64,000 nt of DNA from Lutjanus erythropterus (Eukaryota > Chordata > Actinopteri > Lutjaniformes > Lutjanidae), in the NCBI GenBank assembly GCA_020091685.1, contig CM034609.1:15946204-16010203 (forward strand), written 5' to 3'. The position numbers and the translations under genes are program-made. Within the stretch, counting starts at the first letter, position 1, and each line of letters begins with the position of its first letter. This document shows, in pieces, positions 10,100 to 22,009 of the stretch. Under the pieces are notes generated by a model that saw nothing but the letters and a program-made list of their open reading frames with translations, searched no databases and was not told the DNA's origin.

Positions 10100-13000
10100 T
10101 TAACCCAGAGAGTGCTGCTTCTTCAGGCTGTCCGAGCGCCTCACTCTCTCCTCTGGGGTTCTTCTGTACCAGCTCCTGAGAGAAAACAGCCACTGACATA
10201 TTGTGATGACTTGGAACACATAGGTTTAAGCTGCAGAATAAGGAATGCCTCTCCAAATAAATAACATATGGCAATTTATGTGATTTATGATAACAAGATA
10301 AGGCACTAGGCAATTAGAATATCAGGGACCAAAAGTTAAGCATTTTGAAACAAGTACAAGTATAATCTTACCCCTGGCGGTTCAGCTGGCCTGAGACAGA
10401 GGAATTTTGGCCTTGGCTTGGCTTCAGGACTCTGGAAAGGGAAAAAAAGTAGATGTAGAGTGAGGTTTTCTGGGAACAGTTCAAGTAAGTCATACACTGG
10501 AATGTAAAGCATGAAACAAGACGATATAAAGCAGTGTTCGCCACCTGCTGGTGGTGGGGCTCTTTGGCTTCTGCTGCATCTTTCTAGCCTGTGCTGGGGA
10601 TTCGCCAACCCTGAAGGAGTACCAAATACATCCAACAAAAACACTGCTGATTATAACTGGCCATCGAAAACACTGGCATCCAATTAACATGTAGGATGTA
10701 ACACATGTTCCTCTTTCTCATCTGACCTTTTTTTCCTGTCCAGAGATCTCTGTGTGGCAGCAGACAGAACTACTCGTTCCTTGGGGCACTTGGCTTTTTC
10801 CTGCAGGTTGGACACAGTCAGAACAACGTATGATGAACAAATTGCCCACACTGTGGACAAACCGACCTGTTTTAAAAACAGATAACTAGCTGCCGCTGCA
10901 GGAGGAATTTGTGATAAAAAATAAATATCTAGAAAAAAATGTTTGTAAGCTCCTACAGCTTTTATTGACAATCTTAGCTCCTGAAAAGACATTTAAAATG
11001 AGTGTAACACACCTGTCACCTGTGTCATTAAACTGTGCTTCATATCATCCTCAGAATTTGTAACTGATCTTGATAATATTGTTAATGAAGAGCAACAGGT
11101 CACCCTCTTCTCATTAACTATAGATATGTGTGGTTATATCGCTGGCCTGTATTTTCAGGTTACCATGTCTCGCAGCTTCCTCTCCGCTCGGAGCTCCCTG
11201 TCCTGCTGCAGCAGCGCTAATCGATCCCCCAGAGGCATTTCAAAGAACATGTCATGGACGTCGTAAAGGGCTGCACGTAACTGAGGGACAAAAGATGTGC
11301 ACATGTAAACACAGAGAAAGATGGACCTCTGCTGTTGATGGTATGTAACTACACGTTCATACCTGGGCTCTAACTCTCTCCTGCAGGGAGCGGTCTTGTG
11401 CTGAATAGGTGCTCTTCTTCTGTGGAGCTTCAGTCTGGAAAGAGCGGATGAACTCCTGTGTATCCTACGTACACATACATACAGAACACTTGCAGTTAAG
11501 TCACTAACATGACATTAAATAAATCATGACACTCACATCACTGTTTTCACCCAAGTGGACACATTTTTATTGTGTTTTTTTGTGTGCATGTGAGAGTGTA
11601 ATCTCACCACGATGGTCTGGCGCAGGTGTTTGACCTTCTCTGTTTTGAGCAGTCTACGTGTGAGGAAGCCACGAATGATGGCGCCAATTCGACAGAACGC
11701 TCTCTGCTGCTCTGCTGTCAGAACCTGTAGAGCACAACGCAGGATGCAAGAAGATGGAAATGTGAAGATGGGAGCACTGAGAGGATTTGAAAAATAAAGG
11801 TCTGTCTATTATATGGACTCTTAGGCCTAGTCCACATGTATAGGGGTAGTTTTAAAAAACAAATTTACATCCAGACGAGTGTTTTGGCATCATTTCAGAA
11901 AAAAACAATCATATTAACATGCCTGGCCGTGTGAATGCTGGTGTAAACAGGAAGCAGATTGCAATGATGAGGCAAAGAAACGTGACTACCTTTCACAGTA
12001 TCCTTCTGGATAATACGCTAATAACATTTTAACAATTTGTAACTATGCACAAATTCAAATACTCAGTATCAAAAGACATACTGAGTTCATATTTGCCAAC
12101 AGTGCTTGAAGTGTTATTTGCTTTACAGCAAAATCAAATTATCTCTTTATTGTATTACATTAGTACTGAATCCCTTCTCTGTCAGTGTAGTCTGTGGATT
12201 TAGCTTGGGGTTATTTTACTTGGATGTGCAGTCAATGCTGTGTGTTAGGTAGAAGCTAAAGCATCCTTGGCAATCCTTCACTACCGTCTGTACTCGGTAT
12301 GATGACAGACCTACGCAATAGCAGTTTTCCGGAGTCACACAGTAATACAACACAGAACCACAAGCGCCCTCATTTTTGTTGTGACTACATCCACAACCAG
12401 AGGCTGAGGTTTTCTCACTATTCCTCTGTTGCACAAAATGTCTCCTTCTGTAAAAAAAAAAAAAAAAAAACAGGGTAACCATGGAGATAACAACCGGCAC
12501 TGATGTCAAACACAGCAGACAACGGCTGGTGTCCCTGTCTACACGAACGGCTTGAATGCATAGAAAAAGCTACATTTTTTAAAAAGACTCATGCAGGTGG
12601 GGACAAGGCATTAGAAACAAGGGTTCCAAAAGGGTTCTTCCTCAAGTGCTGAGGTTCTACTTAAAACCACTTGCTTGAAGAACCCTTTATCAAGAAAGAC
12701 TAGGGGTTTGATTAAGAATCCTTTTCATCCAAAGAACCCTTTTGGAAGAAAGAGAAGATTGTTGAGATCCTTGAAGAACTTTTTCATCAAGGACTCTTTG
12801 TACCATAATAAAAAAAGCAATGCTCGGTAGAACCCCCTGGGTTCCTCCCAGTAACAGACATTCAAGTTTCTTTTTCTCCAAATCGTCGGTCTAAATGACT
12901 CCGAACTCCTGTTCTCTTGTGCTGCTCAGTGGTAATGGTTGAATTTTGTGCATTTTCCTTAACCTATAGTTGAAAACAGCGCTCAGTTATGATTTTAACA

Positions 13001-16000
13001 GTAACTAAGTAGATTGCAGTGTAATCCATACTTAAATACAAGTAGAAGTACAGACTCTACTATACACACACACACAGTCACACACACTCTCTTGTCTACT
13101 TGGGCATACGCACCAGACTTAGCCTCGCTCGAGGTTTGTTAACTACCCATGTGGGCCCCCACAGATAGACGGGAGTCTGGACAGAAGGAGAGGACACACT
13201 GGAACTTACAGGACTGGGAAAACCTGGAGAAAGAGACAAACAGATACTTTTATCTTAGGTGTTTGACTGTCTTTGTTTTGAACATACAAACTCCAGCACA
13301 GTAATGAGTGAGCATGGTGAACTGGTACCTTTACTGTGTCCAGGTGATCGCTCAGATGGCGTGTGGGCAGGGCTTAGTCCCGGGCAAGAAGGGCTCATAA
13401 CAGGACAGCTGTCGCTCACAGACCTGCAAGTCCACCCACAAGCGTCCCCGCTCAGAGGCCGCACACAGCCCTGCTCCTTCAGTCTCCTCTCTGTCTCCTC
13501 CAGCTCCTAAACACATGCAGGGAACACACATTTAGATCCATGTCTGCATAATATATGTAATGAAGACTTTGGCAGAATTTAATAAAAGGTATTAAGTGTA
13601 TTTTTATTGCTACATTGACATGTGTGATCCCAGTGAATGATGTCCAGTGAGAAACATTCCGTCTTCACTTAGTGGCTATTTATACAGCAGAGTTCAGAGG
13701 ACTGATAGAGACCTGAACATTATGATGTCACAGTGAAGTTGACCTTTGACCTTCTGGATATAAAATGTCATCACAACATAATTTAATCCTATTAGATATT
13801 TGTGGTCACAGTGGCCTTGACCTTTGACCCCAATCAAAATCGAATCAGTCCTGAGTCCTGATATTAACGTGGGATGCTCACTATGTTCATGCTATGCTGT
13901 TGATGCTGGGTTACCTGAGGGTCAGACTGTCACTGAAATAAAGAAGAAATGTGAAAGGGACAGTTAATGCCAAAATCAAAAATATATATTTTACCTCTGC
14001 TCTGTAGTGCTATTTATCTAGATTGTTTTGGTGTGAGTTGGCCAGATTTAACAGCTGAGTTTTAACAGCCGTCACTCGACTTATGTTAATCAAAGGCTCA
14101 AAAAATAGATTTGAAGAAAATACTGTCTGTGTTAGGAAGAAAATAGCTCCTGCATAGAACTGCTCACAAGAAGGTCTGTGTATTATCTTGAGTAAATGGG
14201 TCATCACAAACCCAGTGCCAACTATTCCAATGATATCAGAGAGAAGGCAGACATCTTAACAGAATGTAACACTAAATAATAACACTAAAGGCTAGAGGAA
14301 AAATATGTAGTTTTGAGTTTGGAGTGAACTGTCCCATTAAACAAAATAAAATAAACATTTCTGCATTTCAGCTAAAGAACAAAATGAATTAATTAATATC
14401 TTTTTTATTGCTTTTTTGACAATTTGTAAAAAACTGATAAAATAGTGTGCTCATACAACTGTTATGTGATGCACTGACCAGACGGAGGCGCTGTTGCTCT
14501 TTCTCCTGCTCAGCCAGGAGCAGTGTCATCTGCAAGGCATGCTCCTCCTCCAGACGCCTTTGCATGTCCTCCAGAGCCTGAGCTCGCCTCTGGGTCTCCT
14601 CTGTTAAAGTGTACAAACAAATATATGGAAAATCATTTATCATTCACATTTTTAAAGGTTGTATCCTTTTTTTCTTCACTTCCCCGGCCTCTCCATCATA
14701 CAATATTTAACCTAAAAGCTGCAGTGGGAGAAACTCAATGATCCCAGTGGATATGACTCAGTTCAACTGTGGATTTTAGCGAACACAGCGTGCATTAGAG
14801 GAAGTGCTCAGGAGAGACTCACCTGCCTTGCTGGACTGTGCCTCAGCTACATTTCTGAAGACAGTTGATGAGATCCTTCCATTGTTTTTCCCCTGAGGGT
14901 TGTCGGGCTCCATTCTGAGTGTGACCTGGGGCCTCAGCAGAGATGGCGAGGGATTATCTACCTCATACGACTGGTTTAAGGGGGCTGCAGGGGTGCGCCA
15001 ACTTGGAGCCTTCCATGTAACTCCCGCCATGAAGCGAGGAACCCTCTCCTGGCTGCGGTCTATGTGCTCGACTCCAGAGTGGTAGCTCTGCAGCTGGCTG
15101 TCCAGGGTGTGGCAGCGACGGCGAAATCCCACAGCCAGATGGTCATGTTGGCCCTTCGGGCTGGGCCCTGAGGCACTAACAGGGCTACAGGTCTCCTGCA
15201 CCGGACTGGTACCACAGTGGCTGGATCGGCGATTGCCACTCCTGCTAATACTGGCCCCACCTTCACTCCCCAATGAGGCCCTGTGTTCGGAGGACTTTGT
15301 GGCCCCTGATAGAGCTTCTCCCCAGTCTGCCATGCAAGCCCCATCCCCTGACCGTCCAGGACTTCGGGGAATGAGGTCTGCTGGGCCGATGGGAAACGAA
15401 ATGTGAATGTTCCCTGTGGAAACTGGGCGTGGCCTGCGTCTCTGTGCACGGGGACTGACGCTGGACTCTGGACTGGGGAGACAAGCATACCGGTCAGGTG
15501 GACCGGGTGAGAGGCAGACAGTTGGGGTTGGGGACTGCTGGGGACTGGGGTCATACAGAGTCTGATGCTGGATTTGAGTCTGAGGTGGGCCAATAGGGCT
15601 GTGGTGCAGACTGAATCCAAACTCAACGCCTGTGTCACCCATGGGACTGCAGCTCTTACTCTCCTTGTCAGAGATGGTCTCAGACGGTGGCGTCCTGGTG
15701 ACTATGTGGACAACTTTTGACCCCTGCTGACTCTGCTCTCTCTTCACATACTCCCTCGATCTCTTCAGAAGGCTGTCCAAACTAATGTCCTCCTCCTCGT
15801 CCTCCTCTTCCTCCTCACTCTTCTCTTCCCTCTCCACCCTCACCTCCTCCGCTGCCTTGTAGCCGTTCACGACTGGTGTCTCAGAGCGTGGAGTAGCAAG
15901 CTGGTCATTTGTCTGAGGCCCAAATCCGGGGTCTCTGGGAAGTCCAGGAGAGTCCGTGACCAGGGTGTAGCTGCAGACTGTTGCAGGTTTAGAAATTGGA

Positions 16001-19000
16001 AGCTTTTCAACCACTTCACTTGGTGCTTTATGTGCCTGTGCAGAGATATTAAGTAATGATGACTCACTGTCAAATAATCGCCAAAATCCAAAGTGACAAC
16101 AAAAGATAATCAGCTTATATGCCCCATTTCTCAAAACCTGCACTGGTTTAAAGCAGCAGTGTGTAAGAATTACAGGTTTTTATTGTCAAAATATGGCACA
16201 AATAGAATGTAATATTCACATGTATTTTTTCATTAGTGTATATAATCACCTGAAAATGAGAATCATCTTATAGTTAACGCCCAACATATATATCGCCCAA
16301 CTGATATTATTGCCCCAAAATTAACCTGTCACAGCTATATCGGGCTATATCGGTACCAGCATATATGATGTCAATATGCAGTGATAGGAAAACTTTTTTA
16401 AACAAAAAATAATGCATATTGTCTTTATTTTCTAGCTTTGTATGCAGCATTTCATGTACATTTGATCCAGTTTCTTTCAATTCAATTCAAGTATAAACAT
16501 ATTTTGCTCTGTTTGAGTTGTTTTTAATTATTTATAGTTATTTGTGAGAATAATTTCAGTGCCCAGATATCATTTTGGACAGTGAAGTTTATTGTTAAAC
16601 TGTAAAATATCCTGCCTCCATTACATGTCTTCTCCAAGTCTTTGATGACGACATTGGAGGGATCATTGCAATATACTGTATATATTCTACATTCTGTATA
16701 AAGAATATATATAAATATTGGCATTTTTTACTCCCTAATATCAGCCCATAAAATCCAGTATCAGTCAGGCCCTAGTTTGGTTGCATTAGAATGAGCCAAT
16801 TTTATCTACAGAGGGTGCAGGTCCTCTTTGATGGAAGCCACCATGTTGCACTGCCATATTTCTATAAACAGACAAACCGAACACTGGCTCTAGATACAGC
16901 CTTTGGTGTTTTTCATGAGTTTTGAGGCTCTCTTACACACTTGGAAGAGGGTAAGGACAAGAAGTGTTTGCAATCTGCTCACCACTAGATGCCACTAAAT
17001 CCTACACACTTTTTTTTTCACTAATTATTTTGATAGATATTGTGATATGATTCACGGTTACTGGGGATGATCATTTTTGCTGAAAATTTTTCATTTTTGC
17101 TGAAAAAAAAAATCATTATGATGAGATGTTTGTTGGGGTCTGCACCAAACAAACATGTTTTCTTGCATCTGGAGAGCAAGATTTATAGACCAGGGCATCT
17201 CAGCAGCATTACACTACTTCATTATAATTCACTAGGCCATATTACAATTTTGATAATATTTAGACTAAGTGTGCTGCTCCTAAAAAAATATCAGATAGAT
17301 ATGTTATTCGAATGCACACCTAATCTGGTCCTAGCCTTATTATTTCCAACATGAAAAATTCAAGCAAACCAAAGACTCATTCTTAAACAAGAAACACTGA
17401 ATGCTAACATGCTATTTTTACACCTATCGCCACTTGACACTCTTTTAGTGGCACAATTGATATTTATCCACCCCCCTTCATAAACAGCTCAGTATGGTAC
17501 ACACATCACAGAGGCAGCAGTAATAACAACAGACGATAACTGGCCAATCACACTTATTCAATCACCACAAATTTCATTACTAGAGCTGAGGTGTAGGGGG
17601 ACAATATTGCTTTGGATGTTGAGCTGACAAAAAACAGCCAACATCAGGAAAAAAAAAATAGCACAGCCTATCAGAAAATGTTGAGTCAGACAAGTTGTAA
17701 TCAAGTCTGCAAAAGTCACAAGAGATTCTGGGACAGACTGTAATTCAGTTTTTGTGCTGTATTGTGGGACTGACACACAGACCTACTTCATACTCGGGCA
17801 TATTTGAGAATTTTAGATGACGTGTTTATGAAAAAATAGAAACAAAGTGGCTTAATGTTTTCTTTTCTGAGGACAGAATAGTGAAACATATGTTGTATGA
17901 CTTTCGTAAGCATTTGGATGTGGCATATTATTATTATAATGTGATATTACACGGTTAATCATATGTTATTATTTTTATTTTAGTTTATAAAGGGACTGTT
18001 ACTGACTGCTGCATTGTTTTTGTTCTGCAGTTGTACATAATTCAAAGACAATTCATGGCAATTATATGCACATGTTCAGGGCATGGCTTTCTACTTTTAT
18101 TTTATTTTATTAAAGAAGGAAAGAAGCACTTTAAGTCAAGCCCACTGTAAACCCACACAATATCACATTAGTTCCACAAAATATCTTAAATTCCTTTGTA
18201 TTCCACACTCAGGCCTGTGGCCAGCACCGTGCTGCGCTACTGACCTCAGCTTGGTCAAGTATGTCCTGAACGCGGTCGAAGAGGTTGTCCCTCCATCGGT
18301 TCTGCCTGTCCACCTCCAGCTGGACCGCCCTCCGTCTGTGGTCACACATCTCACTGCGCTGCTCTGCACTCAGCTGGAAAAACAAAAGTTTATTAACACT
18401 GACTCAAAAGCTTGTACCTCTTGGGCAACACTTGATGTCACTTTCAGTTTGAACAAAGTCAAGCAATAAACACATGAGATACGATTAGTCAAAAACTCCT
18501 TATGACAAGATTTCCAATACAATTAATGTATTTTATGAGGCTTGTTTGTCTCTTCCACTACATGTTCGTGTCTCCTTTGTCTGAGAGGAAGAGAACTCCT
18601 CAACGATCCTCGGCCTCACACCGGCCTCTCCATCATGTGTCTATTTCTGAAAACTCACGTTGTCAGCAGTCACTAGCAGATGGATTCTCCTGACTAACAT
18701 CAAACAGCCTGGGTGTTTTCTTCATCATCAATTACCTCCTCTCTCTTTCCCCTGCCAACTGCTGATCTAATTGGGACAAGTCAACCCACATGTTTCAGAT
18801 AGGTCTCAAAAAGAAATAAGCCTTGTTCCCTAAATTTAATTTAACCCGTGTGGTTATATACAGTATCTCTGTGAACATCTGCGATTCATGCTTCAAATAT
18901 GTATCATAACATGCTTCTCATTGTTGCTGTAACTTCCTTAAGATCCACTTTTGTGACAACATTTGCTCTGAATAACATCTGCAAAGTAAATCTCTTGAAA

Positions 19001-19256
19001 CATCCATGGCTTGTGTCTACTTTGGAAAAAGAATCTATAGAAACCTCAGCTACATCTTGTGTTATCCCCCTTAAGGATGATGTCTCGTGTCTGTTTATTT
19101 CTTCCTTACCAGAGGCGAAAGCACAGCTCTTCCATGGAAGCGGATGACAGAGCGAGCCTTCAGGGACCACAGTGGCTCACATGTCGTCCTCTTGAATCTG
19201 CCTTCCTCCTGCAGTACGGCCAAGCTCCGCAGACAGAACTCCTCGTAGCTTTCCAT
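10100..19256 (-). CDS. ccp110: Centriolar coiled-coil protein of 110 kDa (CP110)
   Basis: Thirteen coding exons on the minus strand, in gene order: 19256-19110, 18373-18245, 16035-14823, 14600-14479, 13506-13329, 13223-13114, 11724-11608, 11464-11363, 11280-11164, 10800-10727, 10610-10545, 10431-10372, 10175-10100 (stop TAA). The sum is 2511 nt, 836 aa, against about 1000 aa in mammals. The start '[24 protein letters not shown]' matches the CP110 N-terminus. Exon 3 (residues 93-496) is a Ser/Pro-rich disordered region with an acidic run. Residues 497-537 are coiled coil ([11 protein letters not shown]). 'VYLWGPTW' and '[21 protein letters not shown]' (634-672, calmodulin-binding IQ-like) follow, then '[10 protein letters not shown]', '[15 protein letters not shown]' and '[15 protein letters not shown]'. 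CP110 caps the distal ends of centrioles with CEP97 and restrains cilium assembly. No disruption is seen. Confidence 0.95.
11822..12612. mobile_element. MITE-like element in ccp110 intron
   Basis: One end starts GGCCTAGTCCACATGTATA (11825) and the other carries CTGTCTACACGAACGGC..GGGGACAAGGC (about 12533-12610). These look like degenerate inverted ends of the common 'GGCC-TAGTCCACACG' fish element. No protein is encoded. A long T-run on the minus strand (A-run at 12451-12469) lies inside. It occupies the intron between exons 6 and 7 of ccp110. Confidence 0.5.
12613..12860. repeat. Repeat with AAGGGTTCTT / AAGAACCCTT blocks
   Basis: Several copies of AAGAACCCTTT-type blocks and their complements (AAGGGTTCTTC) occur in both orientations within 250 bases, giving hairpin potential. 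I recognise this as a dispersed fish repeat type. It is intronic to ccp110. Confidence 0.5.
13600..13880. repeat. Dispersed repeat with TTGACCTTTGACC blocks
   Basis: GTTGACCTTTGACCTTC and CCTTGACCTTTGACCCC recur about 70 bases apart, followed by AATCAGTCCTGAGTCC, in a ccp110 intron. This matches a common teleost interspersed repeat by memory. The TGACCTTTGACC blocks also resemble nuclear-receptor direct repeats, but here they probably only reflect the repeat. Confidence 0.45.
14010..14340. repeat. Family C element copy 1 (AACTGCTCACAA)
   Basis: It shares GAACTGCTCACAAGAAGG, GTATTATCTTGAGTAA and the ATCAGAGAGAAGGCAGAC block with 31505-31910, and the AGATAATC region with 20700-20740. It ends with the 'GGAGTGAACTGTCCC' block. 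Intronic to ccp110. Confidence 0.55.
16262..16775. repeat. Family B element copy 1 (ATATCGGTACC-type)
   Basis: It contains 'ACAGCTATATCGGGCTATATCGG..CATATATG' near one end and 'TTTACTCCCTAATATCAGCC..CAGTCAGGCCCTAG' at the other. Related text recurs at 30955-31025, 45620-45716 and 57605-57700. It lies in the 2.2-kb intron between ccp110 exons 2 and 3. That intron otherwise shows no coding signal. Confidence 0.5.
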
Positions 19257-20012
19257 TCCTGGACACCCACACATCCACACTCTGAACAGGAGACACACAA
19301 CATGTAGCCCCGTCACCAAGCTGTTAAATCAAAGGGAGAGTGCAGAATTAGACGGGTGTCCATATAAGTCAGCGTGAGCTTAGACTGCGCTGGGTGTGGA
19401 TGGCCAGAGGAAACCATCTGAGATCACGATAAGTGGACGTGTAGGACACAAAAGAGGGTCTGTCTGCCATGAGTGCTTTTATCACACTCATCACATTCCT
19501 GCCATTCCTCTCTATCAGAGCTTGCTGCTGGCTGACTCCTGTTTCCGTGTCTCGTGGATATCCGTATGGAATCGTGTGTCTAATCAATACAGTTTCTATT
19601 TCTGACATGTTTGTCAGCAGATGGAGGGTACAGACCCTCCACACACAGGTAGTGGGACACAGGGCGTTAGCCACAGCAGCTGTATGGACGGAATTAAAAT
19701 GATTTAAATGAAAACTGCTCTGTTAATGACACTGTAGAGCTCCAGCCCTCTGGTTGGATTTAATTCAGCACGATGCTGCCACTAACCTGGTGGTCTTCAG
19801 TCGCCTAATTACATTGGCGTTACCTCACACTGATTCATTACACTGGCGGCACAGTGGAGGTGGGAATGGTTTTCTTTTTGTAATTACAGCTTGATAAGGC
19901 GGTTCTGACTGTAAACGCACGGGATGCTCGATGCCATAAAGACGTTACAGTACAGATGTGCCCTCCTGCTGGCAGAATGACTTAATAGCGTTACACCGGC
20001 GCCTTTTCTTAC

Positions 20013-20400
20013 CTTCACAGCGGAGAAAAAGTGGTGTGTCTCCTTTCCGTCCTCCTCGTCACAGATGTCGCGAGGGAACAATTAAGTTCGGCTACAACAT
20101 GAATACAGTGTTTTCTCCTCTTAATCTCGGGTTGCCCACCATCATCATCATCATCATCATCACCGTGTTCAACTCTTCCGGGCTCCAACAGCGCCTCCTA
20201 CCAACAGCGAGAGGGCCGCGTTCCAATGCGGTCCACGTCACCTTCTCTGGAGATTCCGTTATCAACCATTTACCTCACGCACCGAGAAATACATTCTAGA
20301 GTAAGGAATACTCTTTTAAGGAATACTCTGATGGATTGCTGCGACGGCTCGTGGCGGGAAAGGGCTTTTAAGGACCCTAGAGGAAAGTAAAGGGTGAAGC
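20013..20400 (-). promoter_or_regulatory. ccp110: ccp110 noncoding first exon and promoter region
   Basis: Reading the minus strand, a GC-richer segment ends in GCTGTGAAG followed by the donor GTAAGAAAAGG at 20012, about 760 bases upstream of the start-codon exon. This fits a noncoding first exon. Upstream (20160-20400) the DNA is locally CpG-containing, with a TGACG half-site (GTGACGTGG on the minus strand near 20235). No TATA box is obvious. The transcription start is not determined. Confidence 0.5.
20140..20163 (+). repeat. (ATC)n trinucleotide microsatellite
   Basis: Eight ATC units lie in the ccp110 promoter / first-exon area. Confidence 0.85.
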
Positions 20401-20529
20401 TGTGAGAAAAGTGGAACGGGATCCTTATAGAACAATTATCTCACCATTTACAACAGAAATTATTTCACTTGTGACAGATTTAATAGGATATGCTATTGTT
20501 CATCGTCACAGTGTTAAAGGGGCAGTCCA

Positions 20530-20860
20530 CCTTCTTAACACTGCTTATCCATCTAATTTGCTTTGGTTGCAGAGTTTTGGAGATACCTGCAGTAGAAATC
20601 TCTGTCTTCTCTCCAATATTATATAGATGATGCTCAGCTTTGGTGCTCAAAGCATCAAAAAATACATTTAAAAAATTCCACACCACCCCTTGTCAGAAAT
20701 CAGGAGCCGGTTTCTCAAGATAATCATCAGGCCCTAATATGTGCAGTTTTATATGGGAACTACTTTCTTTCTAGAATAAATAAAGTATTTCTGGTAGATT
20801 CTATAATTGAAAGAAACTGTCCTCAAGATGAGTGTCAGTGATGTACAGTTTTCCTACTGG
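20530..20860. repeat. Family C element copy 2
   Basis: It carries 'TTTGGAGATACCTGCAGTAG', 'CAAGATAATCATCAGGCCC' and 'GGGAACTACTTTCTTTCTAG..ATAAATAAAG', the last related to 31590-31640. No coding signal is seen. It lies just upstream of ccp110. Confidence 0.5.
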
Positions 20861-21083
20861 AATTTTACATGGCACCAGTTTTACTGTTCCATACCCTATT
20901 AAACACAATTTAATTTAATTTATTAATTTTCTCCATGTATGCACATTGTAAGCTGAAATATTGGTCTTAAATACATGTTTTGCCATAACCCCTCTTCAAG
21001 ACAAGTCTTCAAGATTAGGTATCAAACCAGGTACACCGGTATTGTGCTCTGTGGAGCATATTCCAAATTTTTCAAACAAAGTT

Positions 21084-21990
21084 ACAAACCCTGATTCCCA
21101 AAAAGTTGGGATTTTTTTTTTAAATGTTAACAAAAACAGACTGCAAAAACTTTTCAACCTATATTCAGTTGAATACAGTATAAAGACAAGGTATTTAAAT
21201 TATTTCATTGTTTTTGCAAAAATACATTCATTCATTCATTCATTCATTATCTTCCGCTTATCCGGGGCCGGGTCGCGGGGGCAGCAGTCTGAGCAGGGAC
21301 ACCCAGACTTCCCTCTCCCTGAGGACAACAGTTGTTGACAATTAACTTATTTCCCATCTACGACTTCAATTACTCCACCGTCAGGGGTGTACATTGTCGT
21401 ATTTTGTTGTCTCGCTGAAATAAGTAGGGACGTCTCTGAAGAAAATATTGTCTGGACGGCAGCACAAGTTGCTCTAAAACCTGTGTGTACCTTTCATCAA
21501 TGGTGTCTTCATGGATGTGACAGATTCCTCTGAATTCTCTGAATCTTTTAATGATATCATGGACTGTAGGTGGTGAAATCTCTAAATTCCTTGCAGTTTT
21601 CAGTTGAAAAACAAAGTGGTGAACCTCACTCGATCCATGCTCATGAAAGACTGAGCCTTTCAACGATGACCCTTTGATAACCAGTCATGATACTATCACC
21701 TCTTTCCAGTTAGCCTGTGTACCTTTTGAATGGTCCAAACAGGCGTTTTTGATCATCCCACAACATTCATTGTTTTTTGTTGTCCCTGTTGTAGAAGATT
21801 CTCTACTAATGTGCTGATCCTGGGACCAATAGTGATGACAGCTCTGTCTAAGGTACTCAAAGTATTTCCCTTCCAACATCAATGTTATTTTGGGAATCCT
21901 GGGAACAATAAAGCACAGCCAAGCAGAATGTTTTTCAAAGATCTTTTTTTTTTAATTATACTGACACTTCAAAACACAGTGTCATGACAA
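21084..21990 (-). mobile_element. Degraded Tc1/mariner-superfamily transposon
   Basis: On the minus strand a frame (21663-21370) reads ARNLEISPPTVHDIIKRF, a recognisable Tc1-type helix-turn-helix, and further on PYLFQRDNKIRQCTP, a decayed version of the FQQDNAPxH catalytic block. The stretch between them is far too short, so the transposase is internally deleted and inactive. The end near 21089 (AACCCTGATTCCCAAAAAGT) matches my memory of the terminus of an abundant fish element. A second repeat (21225-21331) is inserted in it. A possible far end, AACACAGTGTCATGAC, lies at about 21973. Confidence 0.65.
21225..21331 (+). repeat. (ATTC)n plus 'CTTCCGCTTATCCGG' teleost repeat
   Basis: Six ATTC/CATT units run into ATCTTCCGCTTATCCGGGG and a GC-rich tail (GGGTCGCGGGGGCAGCAG) ending in CCCAGACTTCCCTCTCCC. 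This compact unit is very common in teleost genomes by memory. Here it sits inside the Tc1-type remnant. Confidence 0.7.
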
Positions 21991-22009
21991 CAAGCCCTCT
22001 CATATTCAG

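Noticed and set aside
13680-13850. TGACCTTTGACC blocks as nuclear-receptor response elements
   Set aside because: They belong to a dispersed fish repeat present in a ccp110 intron, so functional reading from the motif alone is not justified.
14900-15484. Several overlapping open frames on the plus strand and in a second minus frame inside ccp110 exon 3
   Set aside because: The exon is GC-rich and long, so chance frames open opposite it. None shows domain structure, and the CP110 frame explains the sequence.
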